From Streptomyces sp. V3I8 (lineage in GTDB: Bacteria; Actinomycetota; Actinomycetes; Streptomycetales; Streptomycetaceae), in assembly GCF_030817535.1 (NCBI RefSeq), contig NZ_JAUSZL010000002.1:1860001-1924000 (forward strand): DNA of 64,000 nt. The letters run 5' to 3'. Position numbers and translations under genes: made by a program. The notes beneath the pieces are model-generated. The model did not search any database. It saw nothing but the letters and a program-made list of their open reading frames with translations, and had not been told where the DNA came from. Positions 8,313-17,857 of this stretch are shown piece after piece (positions within the stretch are counted from its first letter, which is position 1; every line of letters starts with the position of its first letter).

Positions 8313-9512
8313 TCAACCCGCTCTGTTCCCCGTGGGAATGGTGATGGGCGTGGTGCTCCCGGAGGACCCCTTGTTGAGGAACAGCATGGCCAGGGCCCGT
8401 ACGAACTGGTCGAACACGTAGAAGGTGCCCGGCATGACGGGCGACAGCCCTTCACGGAACAGGATGAACGCCGGCCAGGCGGTGCGGACCAGGGCCGCCG
8501 ACGCGTAGTCGCGCTTCAGCCCCAGCCAGTCCCCCACCTCGTCGTTGAGGACGTAGCGCACGAACTCGTTCAGGAACCCGCGGGTGACACCGAGGTCGAT
8601 CTGCGCGGTCAGGCCGAGCAGGTCCTCGGCCAGTGCGATGCCCTCGGTCGACGGGGTGAGGATCGGGGTGAGCACCTGTGCCGCCTGCTTCTCGGCGGCC
8701 GCCCACGTCCGCGGGATGTGCTCGTACGGCACACCGAGCAGGTGGACGGCGACCTGCCACGCGTGCAGGAACGCCTCCTGGTCCGCGGCCGGGAACGGGA
8801 TCTTCCAGTCGAGCAGCTTCCGGTACACGAAGGTGCCCAGGCTGTGGAAGGTGACCAGGATGTCGGCGGCGCTGATCGGGACGCTCTCGTCGGCCACGGC
8901 ACGCCAGTGCGGCGACTGCGGCAGCAGGTGCCGCACCGCGGCGTGCACCACGCGCGTCTTGTTGGCGGTGACGACGAACTGCCCCGTCGGCTCGAAGGCC
9001 TTCAGCTGGGACAGGTCGTAGCCGAACGTGAACGTCTTCGCCGCGCGGTCCTGCATGTCGGCGCCGCCCGCGGACCAGTAGACGCTCTTGGCCTCGCGCG
9101 GGATCACGGTGCTCATGATGCCGCCGCCCAGGCCGTACAGCATGAAGAGGTACGTGTCCCTGCGCCGGTTGAAGTCGGCGGCGCGGGCCAGTTTGACGGG
9201 ATCGGCCCAGGACGGCAGCCGGTTGACCTGCCGCAGGTACGCGGTGAAGTCGGCCGGCAGGCCGCCGGGCAGCGCGTCGTCGTTGTCCACCCACGACGCC
9301 CACGCGGCGTTGATCGCCGGGACGTGGCCGCCGTCGAGCATCGAGACCATCAGCGGGTCCGCCACGTCGTCCCAGATCCACTGCGGACCGGTGCCCGCGG
9401 CGGCTTCGGCCACCGAACCGGTCGACGCCCATGCTTGGGCGGGGTTCGTCGCACCCACGAGGCCGAGTGCGGCGCCGAGGGACAGAAGCCTTCGTCTGCT
9501 GAGATTCTCCAT
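8313..9512 (-). CDS. lcp: Lcp-type latex-clearing protein (DUF2236 oxygenase)
   Basis: The product is predicted to be a secreted b-type haem dioxygenase that cleaves poly(cis-1,4-isoprene) to oligo-isoprenoids. ATG 9512 gives 399 residues beginning MENLSRRRLLSLGAALGLVG, a twin-arginine signal. The conserved RVVHAAVRH segment (187-195) and FHSLGTFVYRKL block, where the haem ligand lies in the family, are present, as is LPQSPHW. Length matches the about 400 residues of Streptomyces Lcp. It converges on the double-TetR gene with 26 bp between. DUF2236 also contains other oxygenases, so the rubber substrate is inferred from close likeness to Lcp. Confidence 0.85.
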   Translation of the reverse strand: MENLSRRRLLSLGAALGLVGATNPAQAWASTGSVAEAAAGTGPQWIWDDVADPLMVSMLDGGHVPAINAAWASWVDNDDALPGGLPADFTAYLRQVNRLPSWADPVKLARAADFNRRRDTYLFMLYGLGGGIMSTVIPREAKSVYWSAGGADMQDRAAKTFTFGYDLSQLKAFEPTGQFVVTANKTRVVHAAVRHLLPQSPHWRAVADESVPISAADILVTFHSLGTFVYRKLLDWKIPFPAADQEAFLHAWQVAVHLLGVPYEHIPRTWAAAEKQAAQVLTPILTPSTEGIALAEDLLGLTAQIDLGVTRGFLNEFVRYVLNDEVGDWLGLKRDYASAALVRTAWPAFILFREGLSPVMPGTFYVFDQFVRALAMLFLNKGSSGSTTPITIPTGNRAG

Positions 9513-9778
9513 TGACTTACCTGCTTCCCTGAAGGGACAGATGGTCCAGGTACCTGCGCAGATCCGCCGGTTGTGCGACCGACGCGTGCCGACCCTTGTC
9601 GCACCGATGTGATTTTCGATTAACATAGCGAGGTGTGTTGCGGTCGGCAATGGTCATGACCGAGGGCTGTTCGCCGCTACGGAACGGCCCGGGACGGCGC
9701 GTGGCCGTGGCCCGCCGCGTGTCGTGCGGCGGGCCACGGCCGGGGTCGCGGGGAGTGGAGCGCGGGGCGCAGGGTGCG

Positions 9779-11161
9779 TCACACGGCCTGGACCGGGTGC
9801 CGGACGACCGCGTCGAAGAGGTAGCCCTGGGTGTTGTGGACCGTGGCCTGCGGCTGGGTGCGGCCCGTGGTGTCGGTCGCGCGGGCCAGCAGGGTGTACG
9901 CCCCCGGGGCCGCCGGACGCCAGTCGGCGGACCAGCGCACCCAGTCGGCGCGGCGGGGGGCGTCGTGGAGGCGGGCGGGCTGCCAGGTCACGCCGCCGTC
10001 GGTGCTCACGTCGACGCGGGCGATCGCGCCCGCGCCCGACCAGGAACGCCCGGTGAGCCGGTGGTCGGCGGCGGCCTCCAGGCGCGCGTTCCAGGGGAGT
10101 TCGAAGGCGCTCTTGAGGGTCTGGCGGGTGAGCGGGGCGCTGCCGCCCTCGGGGTACGCCGTGCCGAACAGCCGGTAGAAGTCGGTGTTCCACGGGGAGT
10201 ACAGCGGCTGGGCGGAGACCTCGATGTCGCCGACCCACTTGATCGACGCGATACCGACCCAGGACGGCACCAGGACCCGTACGGGGTGACCGTGGTCCGG
10301 CGGGAGGGGCTCGCCGTTCATCTCGTACGCGAGCAGCACGTCGTCCAGGGCCTTCGACAGGGGCAGCGGGCGGCGGACCCGGCCGAGGTTCGTGCCGTCC
10401 GCCGTGACGTAGTCGGCGTCCAGGCCGCGGGGCAGGACGTCCACGGCTCCACGGCTCAGCCCGGCCCGGCGCAGCACCTCGGCGAGCCGTACGCCGCGCC
10501 AGCGGGCCACGCCGACCGCGCCCAGGGTCCAGGCCGTGCCGGACACGGTCTGGCCCTGCTGTGTCGTGAAGAAGCTGCGGCCGTTGCCCGCGCACTCCAC
10601 GAACGCGCTGCGGGTGGTGGCGGGCAGGCGCTTGAGGTCGTCGAGCGTGAACTCGCTGGTGCGGCCCTTGACGAGGCCGTCCCCCCAGACGGTGAGGGTC
10701 CACGTGTTCGCGTCCAGGACGGGGGTGGCGGTGTGGTTCCGGACGAAGAAGCGGTCCGTGGGGGTGTGGTGGCCGGTGCCGGCCAGGGCCTCGAACCTGG
10801 TCTCGGCGTTGGTGCCCCGGGACGTGAACCAGGCCTCGGGGAGGGGCTTGACGATCCCCGGGACCGCGGCGGCCGAGCTGTCCCGGGGTGCCGCGGCCCG
10901 CTCGGTCCGTCCGGCGGTTCCGGCAGCGGCCGGGGCGGGTGGCGCGAAGCCCGCGGTGGCGGCGGTGGCCGTCGTGGCCAGTCCGGCGGCGGCGAGCAGC
11001 CGGAGCATGTCGCGGCGTTCGACGCCGTCGGCCCGGGCTTCGCCCGCGAGCCACTGCCGGAGTCTGCGCCGGTCGTGGACGGACTCCTCGTCACGGGCGC
11101 CGGCATGCGTGCCGGTATGTGTGCCGGTATATGTGCTGGTACGCGCGCTGTTGCGGGGCAT
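9779..11161 (-). CDS. sulfite-oxidase-type molybdopterin enzyme, Tat-exported
   Basis: This is a mononuclear molybdenum oxidoreductase of the sulfite oxidase fold, likely acting outside the membrane. ATG 11161 has AGGAG upstream and yields 460 residues. A TG-rich repeat (TSTYTGTHTGTHAG) is followed by ERRDMLRLLAAAGLATTATA, a Tat-like signal around residues 48-70. Cys190 in SAFVECAGNGRSFF is the expected molybdenum ligand. A Mo-co dimerisation domain follows (WSGAGAIARVDVSTDGG). No cytochrome or haem-binding partner is adjacent, so the electron acceptor is unknown. Sulfite is possible but other sulfur or nitrogen oxides cannot be excluded. Confidence 0.85.
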   Translation of the reverse strand: MPRNSARTSTYTGTHTGTHAGARDEESVHDRRRLRQWLAGEARADGVERRDMLRLLAAAGLATTATAATAGFAPPAPAAAGTAGRTERAAAPRDSSAAAVPGIVKPLPEAWFTSRGTNAETRFEALAGTGHHTPTDRFFVRNHTATPVLDANTWTLTVWGDGLVKGRTSEFTLDDLKRLPATTRSAFVECAGNGRSFFTTQQGQTVSGTAWTLGAVGVARWRGVRLAEVLRRAGLSRGAVDVLPRGLDADYVTADGTNLGRVRRPLPLSKALDDVLLAYEMNGEPLPPDHGHPVRVLVPSWVGIASIKWVGDIEVSAQPLYSPWNTDFYRLFGTAYPEGGSAPLTRQTLKSAFELPWNARLEAAADHRLTGRSWSGAGAIARVDVSTDGGVTWQPARLHDAPRRADWVRWSADWRPAAPGAYTLLARATDTTGRTQPQATVHNTQGYLFDAVVRHPVQAV

Positions 11162-11619
11162 GGGTGGGCTCCTGCTCTCGGGAGGTTCACGGGCATGCGT
11201 GCGGGTACGGCGGAGCTCGCCGGGCCTTCGGGCCGGACCGTGCTTGGGAGGGATGAGCCGGGGGGGGGAGGACGAGCTGGATGGTGTGCGCCGGGGAGAG
11301 GCGGCCAAGGGCGCAGTTACGGTCCGAACGAAGACCCGCCGACGATCACCGCTGTCCGGCCACGAGCTCCGGCTGCAACTCGGGCTCGGGCTCCGGCTCC
11401 GGCTCCGGCTCCGGCTCGGCGAGGATCAACAACAGCCGTGCGGCGTGCGCACGCGGAACCGCGGGGCAGGGCGGCACTGGCTGGAGATCATGGACGTCAT
11501 GGTACGAGGCCGCGCGCCGGCTCGCGGGTGAATCCGGGTAGTTGGGGTGGCCGACCGAGGTGGTCGGCCGGCGTGGCCGGGGCGGACGCCTCGACCTCGG
11601 CCTCGGTCAGGGCTCGCGC
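11162..11619. other. 458-bp gap with hexamer repeat
   Basis: No gene was recognised. A GGCTCC hexamer is repeated about six times at 11383-11418, the last and first units imperfect. The region is upstream of the molybdoenzyme and downstream of the SWIM gene, so it must hold the molybdoenzyme promoter, which I could not place. Confidence 0.5.
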
Positions 11620-14205
11620 TCAGAACCCGGTCGGTGAGCCCAGGCCGGTGAGGGCGCCGACCGGGTCGAGGTCGGGGGTGCCGCGGGGCCACCAGTCGTC
11701 GTGGTCCGGCTCCGACTCGTAGGCGTACCAGAGGCCGTCGTGGCCGAGACGGAGCTGTATGTGGCCGCGGGGGTGGGTGAGGCGGTTGTGCCAGGGCCGG
11801 AAGGCGGGGAAGTCGGCCGCGAGGAGGAGCGGGCGGGCCCGGTCGAAGCGGCCCGCCGGCGGGTCCCAGGCCTCTTCGAGCACGGCGAGTCCTTCGAGTC
11901 CGCCCTGGCGCCACGCGGCGACCGCCCGGGCGAGGTCGGCCGGGGTGCGGCCGGCGGCGGTGGCGAGGGAACCGTAGAAGGCACGGGTGGTCGCGGTGAG
12001 ACCGGAACCCGGGCGGGCGGCGGCGAGCCGGACGGCGTCCTGCCAGAGCGTCAGCTCGGCGAGCGGGTCGCGGCCCGTGGTGAGCAGGGCGTGCGCGCGG
12101 GCGGCCGCGTCGGTGGCCAGCTGGTCCAGCGCGAACGGGTCGGGGCCGCCGGGCGAGGCCGGGTAGGCCGGGGGCTGCTCCGGATGCGCCGGCGGCGGCA
12201 ACGGGGCCGGGAGCCGCGGCAGCACCCGGCGCCCGACGGCCTCGCGCGCCGGTACGCCGGGCAGAGCCGGTTCCTCGGCGGCGCGGGCCGAGCGGGCGGC
12301 CAGGGTGGCGTTGCGCCGGGACAACTCGTCCAGCAGCTCGCGCTCGCCCCGGCCGCGCAGCAGGAGGAGCACGAACGGGTCTTCGTCCAGCAGCCGTGCG
12401 GTCTGGTAGCAGAGGGCGGCCGCGTGCTTGCAGGGGTGGCCCGAGTCGGGGCAGCTGCAGCGCGGGACGAGGTCGCCGGGGCCGGGGAGCAGCTCCACCC
12501 CGCTGTCGGCGAGCGCGTGGGGCAGGTCCCTGTCGAGCAGCGCGGCGATGTGGCTCGGCCGTTCGGCCGCGGCGTCGAGGAAGCGTTCCCAGTCGTCGTC
12601 CGCGAGCGTACGCGTCCGGATCTGGACCCGGTACGGCCGCGGGCGGCTCCCGTGCACGTAGGCGAGCACGAGCCCCGGGGTGACGGTGACGGCGTCGACG
12701 TGCCCCTTCTCCGCGTACGCCTTCCCCCGGCCGAGCCGCGCCGGGTCGAGCGCCGTCTCCTCCAGCGCGGCGACCCACGCGTCGCCCCACCACGTCTCGG
12801 CGAACCCACCCGTGCCGGCACCCGGCGGGCGGACGGACAACGCGGGAAAGGTGCGCCGCAGCTCCCCGTCGCGGGCCGGGGCGGCCATGGAACGGCCCGG
12901 GAGCGTGACGGCGCGGTCGGCGGCCCGGCTGTCGGCCGGGCTGTCGGCCGGGCTGTCGGGGTTGTCGGGGTTGTCGGCGGGGCGGACAGCGGGGTTGTCG
13001 GTGCGGCCGTCGGTGCTGTTGTCGGTGGAGGGGCTTTCGAGCGTGGCGGGCCAGGTGCCGGGCGCCGGGGTGATGTCGGCGTCCGGGGCCGTCACCGGCG
13101 TGGCCGTGGTGGCCGGCCCGGCGTCGGGCCCGTCCGCCTGCGCCTCCCTCTCCAGCCGGGACGACAGCTCGAAGGTGTCGCCCAGCCTCTCGGCCATCTC
13201 CCGGACCCGTGCCGCCGCCTCACGGCTCGACGCGGCCGGGCGGGGGCCGGGAGCGGCGGGCACCGCACCACCGCGGTGCCCGCGGGCACCGGCACCGCTC
13301 GCCCGAGCGGCGGTTCGCTCCCGCTCCGCCTGCGTGCGCGCGGCACGCAGCGCCTCGCGGGCCACGTCGCCGGGACGCGGGACTCCGGAGGGGGCCTGGG
13401 CCCGACCGGTCACCGGCGGGACCGCGTCCCCACCGGGGCCGCCGGCCGGTCCGTCCTCCGGCGGGGCGGGAACGCCGTGCGTCCGGCCGGTCTCCTCCGG
13501 AGCGCAGAACGTGTCGCGCCGTCCGGCGTCCGCCGGAACGAAGGCCCCGCCGGGCGGTCCGGCCTCCGTGACAGCGGTGTCCGTGCCGGGTCGCCCCGCG
13601 GTCGTCGACCCGGGTCCCGTGTCGGGCCGGCCGGCCCCCGCCGGCTCGGATCCCCCCTCGGCCCGCTCCGCCTGCGCGGGAGTCGAGGACGCGTCGCACC
13701 GGTCGGCGTCCGCCGGTGTCCCCGCGGCACGCCGCAGCGCCTCTCGTGCGACGTCGCCCGGCCGGGAGCCAAGCGCCGTGGTGCCTTCCGTGGTTCCACG
13801 CCGCCGCCCGGGATCCGCCGGAGGCGTGTCCGCAACCGGCCGCAGGCCTGGCGCCGGACGCGCGTCCGGCGCCGGATCCGGACCCGGCGCGGCACAGGGC
13901 GTTCCCGCCGGGCCCGGCCCCGGGGCGCCGGCAGCACCACGCCGTGCTTCGCGCAGGGCCCGCCGAGCCGCGTCGGCCGGCCGCTCCCCGCCGGCCGGGC
14001 GGGGCTCGTCCGCCGGCGGCACCTCGCCGGTCCGCCCCGCCGCCCCGGCAGCCGGTGCCGTCCCGGCGGCCTGCGCGATCTCCTGACTCGCGAGCCCCTC
14101 CTCCGTGCAGCCGCGCCCTTCGGGCGGCACGGACGGCGCGGGGCGGTCCGTCCCGTGGGGCTCGTCCGGACCGTCGCCCTCGTCCCGCCGGACCGTCGGA
14201 GACAT
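11620..14205 (-). CDS. SWIM zinc-finger protein
   Basis: The 861-residue protein starts at ATG 14205, which overlaps the stop of the SNF2 gene (TGATG). Its first half is long, Ala/Pro/Arg-rich and probably disordered, with repeats such as RPGDVAREALR and a DNPDNPDSPADSPAD run near 360. The ordered half has WWGDAWVAALEETALDP and the SWIM zinc motif RCSCPDSGHPCKHAAALC (about 580-597, CxC...CxH). SWIM proteins bind DNA or protein. The fixed coupling with the SNF2 helicase, common in actinobacteria, points to a shared chromatin or repair complex. GC is extreme even for this genome in the disordered half. Confidence 0.85.
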   Translation of the reverse strand: MSPTVRRDEGDGPDEPHGTDRPAPSVPPEGRGCTEEGLASQEIAQAAGTAPAAGAAGRTGEVPPADEPRPAGGERPADAARRALREARRGAAGAPGPGPAGTPCAAPGPDPAPDARPAPGLRPVADTPPADPGRRRGTTEGTTALGSRPGDVAREALRRAAGTPADADRCDASSTPAQAERAEGGSEPAGAGRPDTGPGSTTAGRPGTDTAVTEAGPPGGAFVPADAGRRDTFCAPEETGRTHGVPAPPEDGPAGGPGGDAVPPVTGRAQAPSGVPRPGDVAREALRAARTQAERERTAARASGAGARGHRGGAVPAAPGPRPAASSREAAARVREMAERLGDTFELSSRLEREAQADGPDAGPATTATPVTAPDADITPAPGTWPATLESPSTDNSTDGRTDNPAVRPADNPDNPDSPADSPADSRAADRAVTLPGRSMAAPARDGELRRTFPALSVRPPGAGTGGFAETWWGDAWVAALEETALDPARLGRGKAYAEKGHVDAVTVTPGLVLAYVHGSRPRPYRVQIRTRTLADDDWERFLDAAAERPSHIAALLDRDLPHALADSGVELLPGPGDLVPRCSCPDSGHPCKHAAALCYQTARLLDEDPFVLLLLRGRGERELLDELSRRNATLAARSARAAEEPALPGVPAREAVGRRVLPRLPAPLPPPAHPEQPPAYPASPGGPDPFALDQLATDAAARAHALLTTGRDPLAELTLWQDAVRLAAARPGSGLTATTRAFYGSLATAAGRTPADLARAVAAWRQGGLEGLAVLEEAWDPPAGRFDRARPLLLAADFPAFRPWHNRLTHPRGHIQLRLGHDGLWYAYESEPDHDDWWPRGTPDLDPVGALTGLGSPTGF

Positions 14206-17200
14206 CACGTGGACCTCCGCAGTGAGACCAGGTCGGACAGGTCGCGGTCGGTCAGTTCCGTCAGGGACGCCTCGCCGGAGCCGAGGATCGCGTCCGCCAG
14301 GGCCCGCTTGGAGGCGAGCATGTCGGCGATGCGGTCCTCGACGGTGCCCTCGGTGATGAGGCGGTGCACCTGGACGGGCTGGGTCTGGCCGATACGGTAG
14401 GCGCGGTCGGTGGCCTGCTCCTCGACGGCCGGGTTCCACCAGCGGTCGAAGTGGACGACATGGCCCGCGCGGGTGAGGTTGAGGCCCGTGCCCGCCGCCT
14501 TGAGGGACAGGATCAGGACCGGTGTCGCCCCGCTCTGGAACCGGTCCACCATGCGCTCGCGCTCCGGCACCGGCGTGCCCCCGTGGAGCAGCTCGACCGG
14601 GACCGCGCGCGCCGTGAGGTGGTGCGTGATCAGCCGGGCCATCCCCACGTACTGGGTGAAGACGAGCGCCGAGCCGTCCTCGGCGAGCAGCGTGTCCAGC
14701 AGCTCGTCGAGCAGGGCCAGTTTGCCGGAACGGGCGGCCTGCCGGGCCGTCCCCGAGCCGCTGGGGCCCTCGTCCGGCGCCTCCTTCAGATACAGCCCCG
14801 GGTGGTCGCAGATCTGTTTGAGCGCGGTCAGGAGCTTGAGGACCAGGCCCCGCCTGGCCATGCCCTGGGTGTTCTCGATGGCGAGCATCGACTCGCGGAC
14901 CACCGCCTCGTACAGGGAGGCCTGTTCGCGGCTGAGGGGGACGGGGTGGTCCGTCTCCGTCTTCGGGGGGAGTTCGGGGACGATGCCCGGGTCGGACTTC
15001 TTGCGGCGCAGGAGGAAGGGGCGGACGAGCCGGGCGAGGCGGGCCGCGGCCTCCGCGCTCTCACCGTTCTCGCCGTTCTCCACGGCGCGCGCGTGCCGGG
15101 CGCGGAAGGACTTCAGGGGGCCGAGGAGCCCCGGGGTCGTCCAGTCGAGCAGGGCCCACAGCTCGGAGAGGTTGTTCTCCACCGGTGTGCCGCTCAGGGC
15201 GACCCGGGCCGGCGCGGGGATCGTCCGCAGGGCCCTGGCGGTCGCCGAGTACGGGTTCTTGACGTGCTGGGCCTCGTCCGCGACGACCATGCCCCAGGTC
15301 TGCCCGGCGAGCCGTGCCGCCGTCGAGCGCATCGTGCCGTACGTGGTCAGGACGAAGCCGCCGTCCGGGTCCGCCAGGGAGCGGTCCGGCCCGTGGAAGC
15401 GGCGCACGGGCACGCCGGGGGCGAACCGCTCGATCTCCCGCTGCCAGTTGCCGAGCAGCGAGGCGGGGCAGACCACCAGGGTCGGCTCGGTGCGCGCCCG
15501 CTTCAGGTGGAGGGCGATGACGGTGACGGTCTTGCCGAGCCCCATGTCGTCGGCGAGACAGCCGCCGAGGCCGAGCGAGGTCATGAGGTCGAGCCAGGCC
15601 AGTCCGCGCAGCTGGTAGTCGCGCAGGGTCGCCGCCAGGCCGGGGGGCGGTTCGGCGGGCCGCAGTCCGGCCGTCAGGCGGTCGCGCAGCACGGCGAGCG
15701 CTCCGACCGGGACCGCCTCGACGCTCTCCCCGTCGACGTCCACGCTGCCGGTGAGGGCCGCGGAGAGGGCGTCGACCGGGTCGAGCAGGCCCAGTTCGCG
15801 CTTGCGGGCCTTGCGGACCACGGCGGGGTCGACGAGCACCCACTGGTCGCGCAGCCGCACGACGGGACGGTGCGCCTCGGCGAGCGCGTCCATCTCGGCC
15901 TCGCTGAGGGGATCACCCCCCAGGGCCAGCTGCCAGCGGAACTGGAGCAGTTCCTCGCTCTCGAAGAAGCCCGTGCCGTCCGTGGCCGAGCCCGGCGCGG
16001 AGCGGACGACCGCTGCCGCGCTCAGGTCCTGGGCGAGGTCCCGGGGCCAGTGCACGGCGACGCCGGCCGCGCCGAGGCGGGTCGCGGCGACACCGAGCAG
16101 GTCGGAGAGCTCGTCCTCGGACAGGGCCAGTACGTCCGGCACGTCCTGCGCGGACAGCCGGTCCAGCGGCGGCCAGACGCGGGCCGCGCGGCGCACGGCC
16201 AGCGCGGCGTCGACCCGGGCGCGCGGGCCGAACGTGGCGTCCGCCGTGCCCGCCCACAGGGCCGCCGCGTCGGCGACGAGCGTGGGGTCGGCGAGGCTGT
16301 GCACCTGGACGACGGCCGCGCCGGCCCGCCGCGCGTCCTCGCTGTCGTCGAAGAGTTCGTACGCGGACAGGTCCAGGCGCAGGGAGATCCGCACCCCCGC
16401 GTCCATGCCGGCGGCGACCTCCGCGGCCCAGTCCTGGGCGCCCGGCAGGCGCGTGGGCGCGCTCGCCGCGAAGGGTTTCCCGGCGGCGTACGGGGCGGCC
16501 GGGGTGCGGGGCAGGGTGTCGGCGACCGCGTCCAGGAAGGCACGGACGAGCGCTTCCGGCTCGGGCAGCCGGAGCGGGCCGCGGCCCGGCAGGGGTACGG
16601 CGTGTCCCTCGTACGGGAGGGCCGCGGCGATCGCGCGCAGGTGGGCGATGTCGTCCGGGTCCAGGGGGCCGGCCCGCCAGGCGTCGTACCCCTCGGGCGT
16701 CAGGCCGGGCAGCAGCCGGCCGCGCGCGACGAGCCGCAGCGCGTGCAGGGCGGCGGCGCCCCAGCAGGCCGTCGCGGGGTGTGCGGCGGGGTCGCGCCCG
16801 GCCCGTACGAGATGGGGCAGGGCGGCGGCGACGGGCAGCGTCAGCGCGGGGACCTCGTGCCTTCGCGCGCCCGTACCGTGCGGTCGCACGACCGTGAGCC
16901 CGGTGTGCGGGCCGGGGACCGGGAGGGTGCCGTCCGGGTCCCAGAAGGCGATCCGTCCGCCGCGGGGCAGCGCGGCGGGCAGGAACACGGCGGCCAGCCG
17001 CAGGGACACGTCGGGCGCGGCACCGGATCCGGTGCCGGATCCGGCATGCGACCGCGCCGCGCGCGCGTCCGCCACGGAGGTTCCCACCGCAGGGGTGCTC
17101 GCCGCACGTGTGCCCGCCGCGAGGGTCTCTCCCGCGCTCGTCCTCCCCGTACCCACGCTCCCGGTCACCTCCCTCGCCCCGCACGGATCACTTGTCGGAT

Positions 17201-17216
17201 CCGCCCGTCGGATCAC
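14205..17216 (-). CDS. SNF2-family DEAD/DEAH helicase
   Basis: This is a large ATP-dependent DNA translocase. All the SNF2 motifs are visible: CLADDMGLGKTVTVIAL (motif I, about 555), VVADEAQHVKNP (motif II), ALSGTPVENNLSELW (motif III), ALVFTQYVG, and LKAAGTGLNLTRAGHVVHFD with RAYRIGQ (motifs V and VI). The N-terminal 480 residues include the SNF2-associated bacterial domain (ELLQFRWQLALGGDPLSEAEM). The GTG at 17216 gives 1003 residues. An internal GTG at 17156 preceded by AGGGAGG is an equally good start and removes 20 residues. It is translationally coupled to the SWIM gene. Confidence 0.88.
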   Translation of the reverse strand: MIRRADPTSDPCGAREVTGSVGTGRTSAGETLAAGTRAASTPAVGTSVADARAARSHAGSGTGSGAAPDVSLRLAAVFLPAALPRGGRIAFWDPDGTLPVPGPHTGLTVVRPHGTGARRHEVPALTLPVAAALPHLVRAGRDPAAHPATACWGAAALHALRLVARGRLLPGLTPEGYDAWRAGPLDPDDIAHLRAIAAALPYEGHAVPLPGRGPLRLPEPEALVRAFLDAVADTLPRTPAAPYAAGKPFAASAPTRLPGAQDWAAEVAAGMDAGVRISLRLDLSAYELFDDSEDARRAGAAVVQVHSLADPTLVADAAALWAGTADATFGPRARVDAALAVRRAARVWPPLDRLSAQDVPDVLALSEDELSDLLGVAATRLGAAGVAVHWPRDLAQDLSAAAVVRSAPGSATDGTGFFESEELLQFRWQLALGGDPLSEAEMDALAEAHRPVVRLRDQWVLVDPAVVRKARKRELGLLDPVDALSAALTGSVDVDGESVEAVPVGALAVLRDRLTAGLRPAEPPPGLAATLRDYQLRGLAWLDLMTSLGLGGCLADDMGLGKTVTVIALHLKRARTEPTLVVCPASLLGNWQREIERFAPGVPVRRFHGPDRSLADPDGGFVLTTYGTMRSTAARLAGQTWGMVVADEAQHVKNPYSATARALRTIPAPARVALSGTPVENNLSELWALLDWTTPGLLGPLKSFRARHARAVENGENGESAEAAARLARLVRPFLLRRKKSDPGIVPELPPKTETDHPVPLSREQASLYEAVVRESMLAIENTQGMARRGLVLKLLTALKQICDHPGLYLKEAPDEGPSGSGTARQAARSGKLALLDELLDTLLAEDGSALVFTQYVGMARLITHHLTARAVPVELLHGGTPVPERERMVDRFQSGATPVLILSLKAAGTGLNLTRAGHVVHFDRWWNPAVEEQATDRAYRIGQTQPVQVHRLITEGTVEDRIADMLASKRALADAILGSGEASLTELTDRDLSDLVSLRRST

Positions 17217-17275
17217 TGGTCTCCGACTCTACGGGCCGGGTACGACATCGCGGTCCGGCGGCGGGGCGGGGGCGG

Positions 17276-17857
17276 TCAGGGCGTCGTTCTGGAGACCACG
17301 TAGACCATGGGATGACCGGGCTTCGACCAGTCCACGACGATGTGGTGGGTGGGCGTCGGGTTCTTCCGTTCGTGGTCGAGGCCCGACCACGGACCGGGTC
17401 CGGTGAACTCCCAGCCGACGACCCGCCGGTCGCGGGCGCTGATGGCGATGTCGTCCTTCTCCAGCGCGTCGAGGCTGGTGCCGATGGTCCTGAGGAACTT
17501 CTCCAGGCCCTCGTCGCTGGTGAGGAACTGCACGTAGAGGCGGCTGGTCTTCCAGTTGTTCGTCTCGTAGTACGCGACCTCGGCCGAGTAGCCCGGGACG
17601 GGCACCTGGTACAGGCGGCGCTGGACGCGGGAGGGCCAGCCCGGTGTCAGGCCGGTCGCCGAGTACTTCGCCTCCTTGTCCTTGCCGCTGTCCCGGCTCT
17701 GGTTGGCGGAGATCACCAGGTAGCCGGCCGGGACACCGATGAGCAGCACGATGATCAGCAGCGTCAGGGCGCGGCGGCGGATCCGGTGCCCCGGGTCCTC
17801 GGGCGGGCGCGGCGGCTCGTCCGGGGGCGGGGCCTGGCGCGGCAGTGCGGCCGTCAC
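17276..17857 (-). CDS. single-pass membrane protein, unknown function
   Basis: The 193-residue protein has a proline-rich cytoplasmic start, one transmembrane helix (about 32-52, ALTLLIIVLLIGVPAGYLVIS) and an extracytoplasmic domain with WPSRVQRRLYQVPVPGYSA and HIVVDWSKPGHPMVYVV. I do not recognise the family. GTG 17857 overlaps the stop of the ROK kinase (GTGA), so it is translated with it. The role in the sugar module is unknown. Confidence 0.75.
   Translation of the reverse strand: MTAALPRQAPPPDEPPRPPEDPGHRIRRRALTLLIIVLLIGVPAGYLVISANQSRDSGKDKEAKYSATGLTPGWPSRVQRRLYQVPVPGYSAEVAYYETNNWKTSRLYVQFLTSDEGLEKFLRTIGTSLDALEKDDIAISARDRRVVGWEFTGPGPWSGLDHERKNPTPTHHIVVDWSKPGHPMVYVVSRTTP

Noticed and set aside
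7077..9515. 812-codon forward ORF across the TetR and lcp genes
   Set aside because: It runs through two genes on opposite strands and has no domain; it results from high GC removing stop codons.
14364..17303. 979-codon forward ORF antisense to the SNF2 gene
   Set aside because: Antisense shadow; the reverse strand carries every SNF2 motif.
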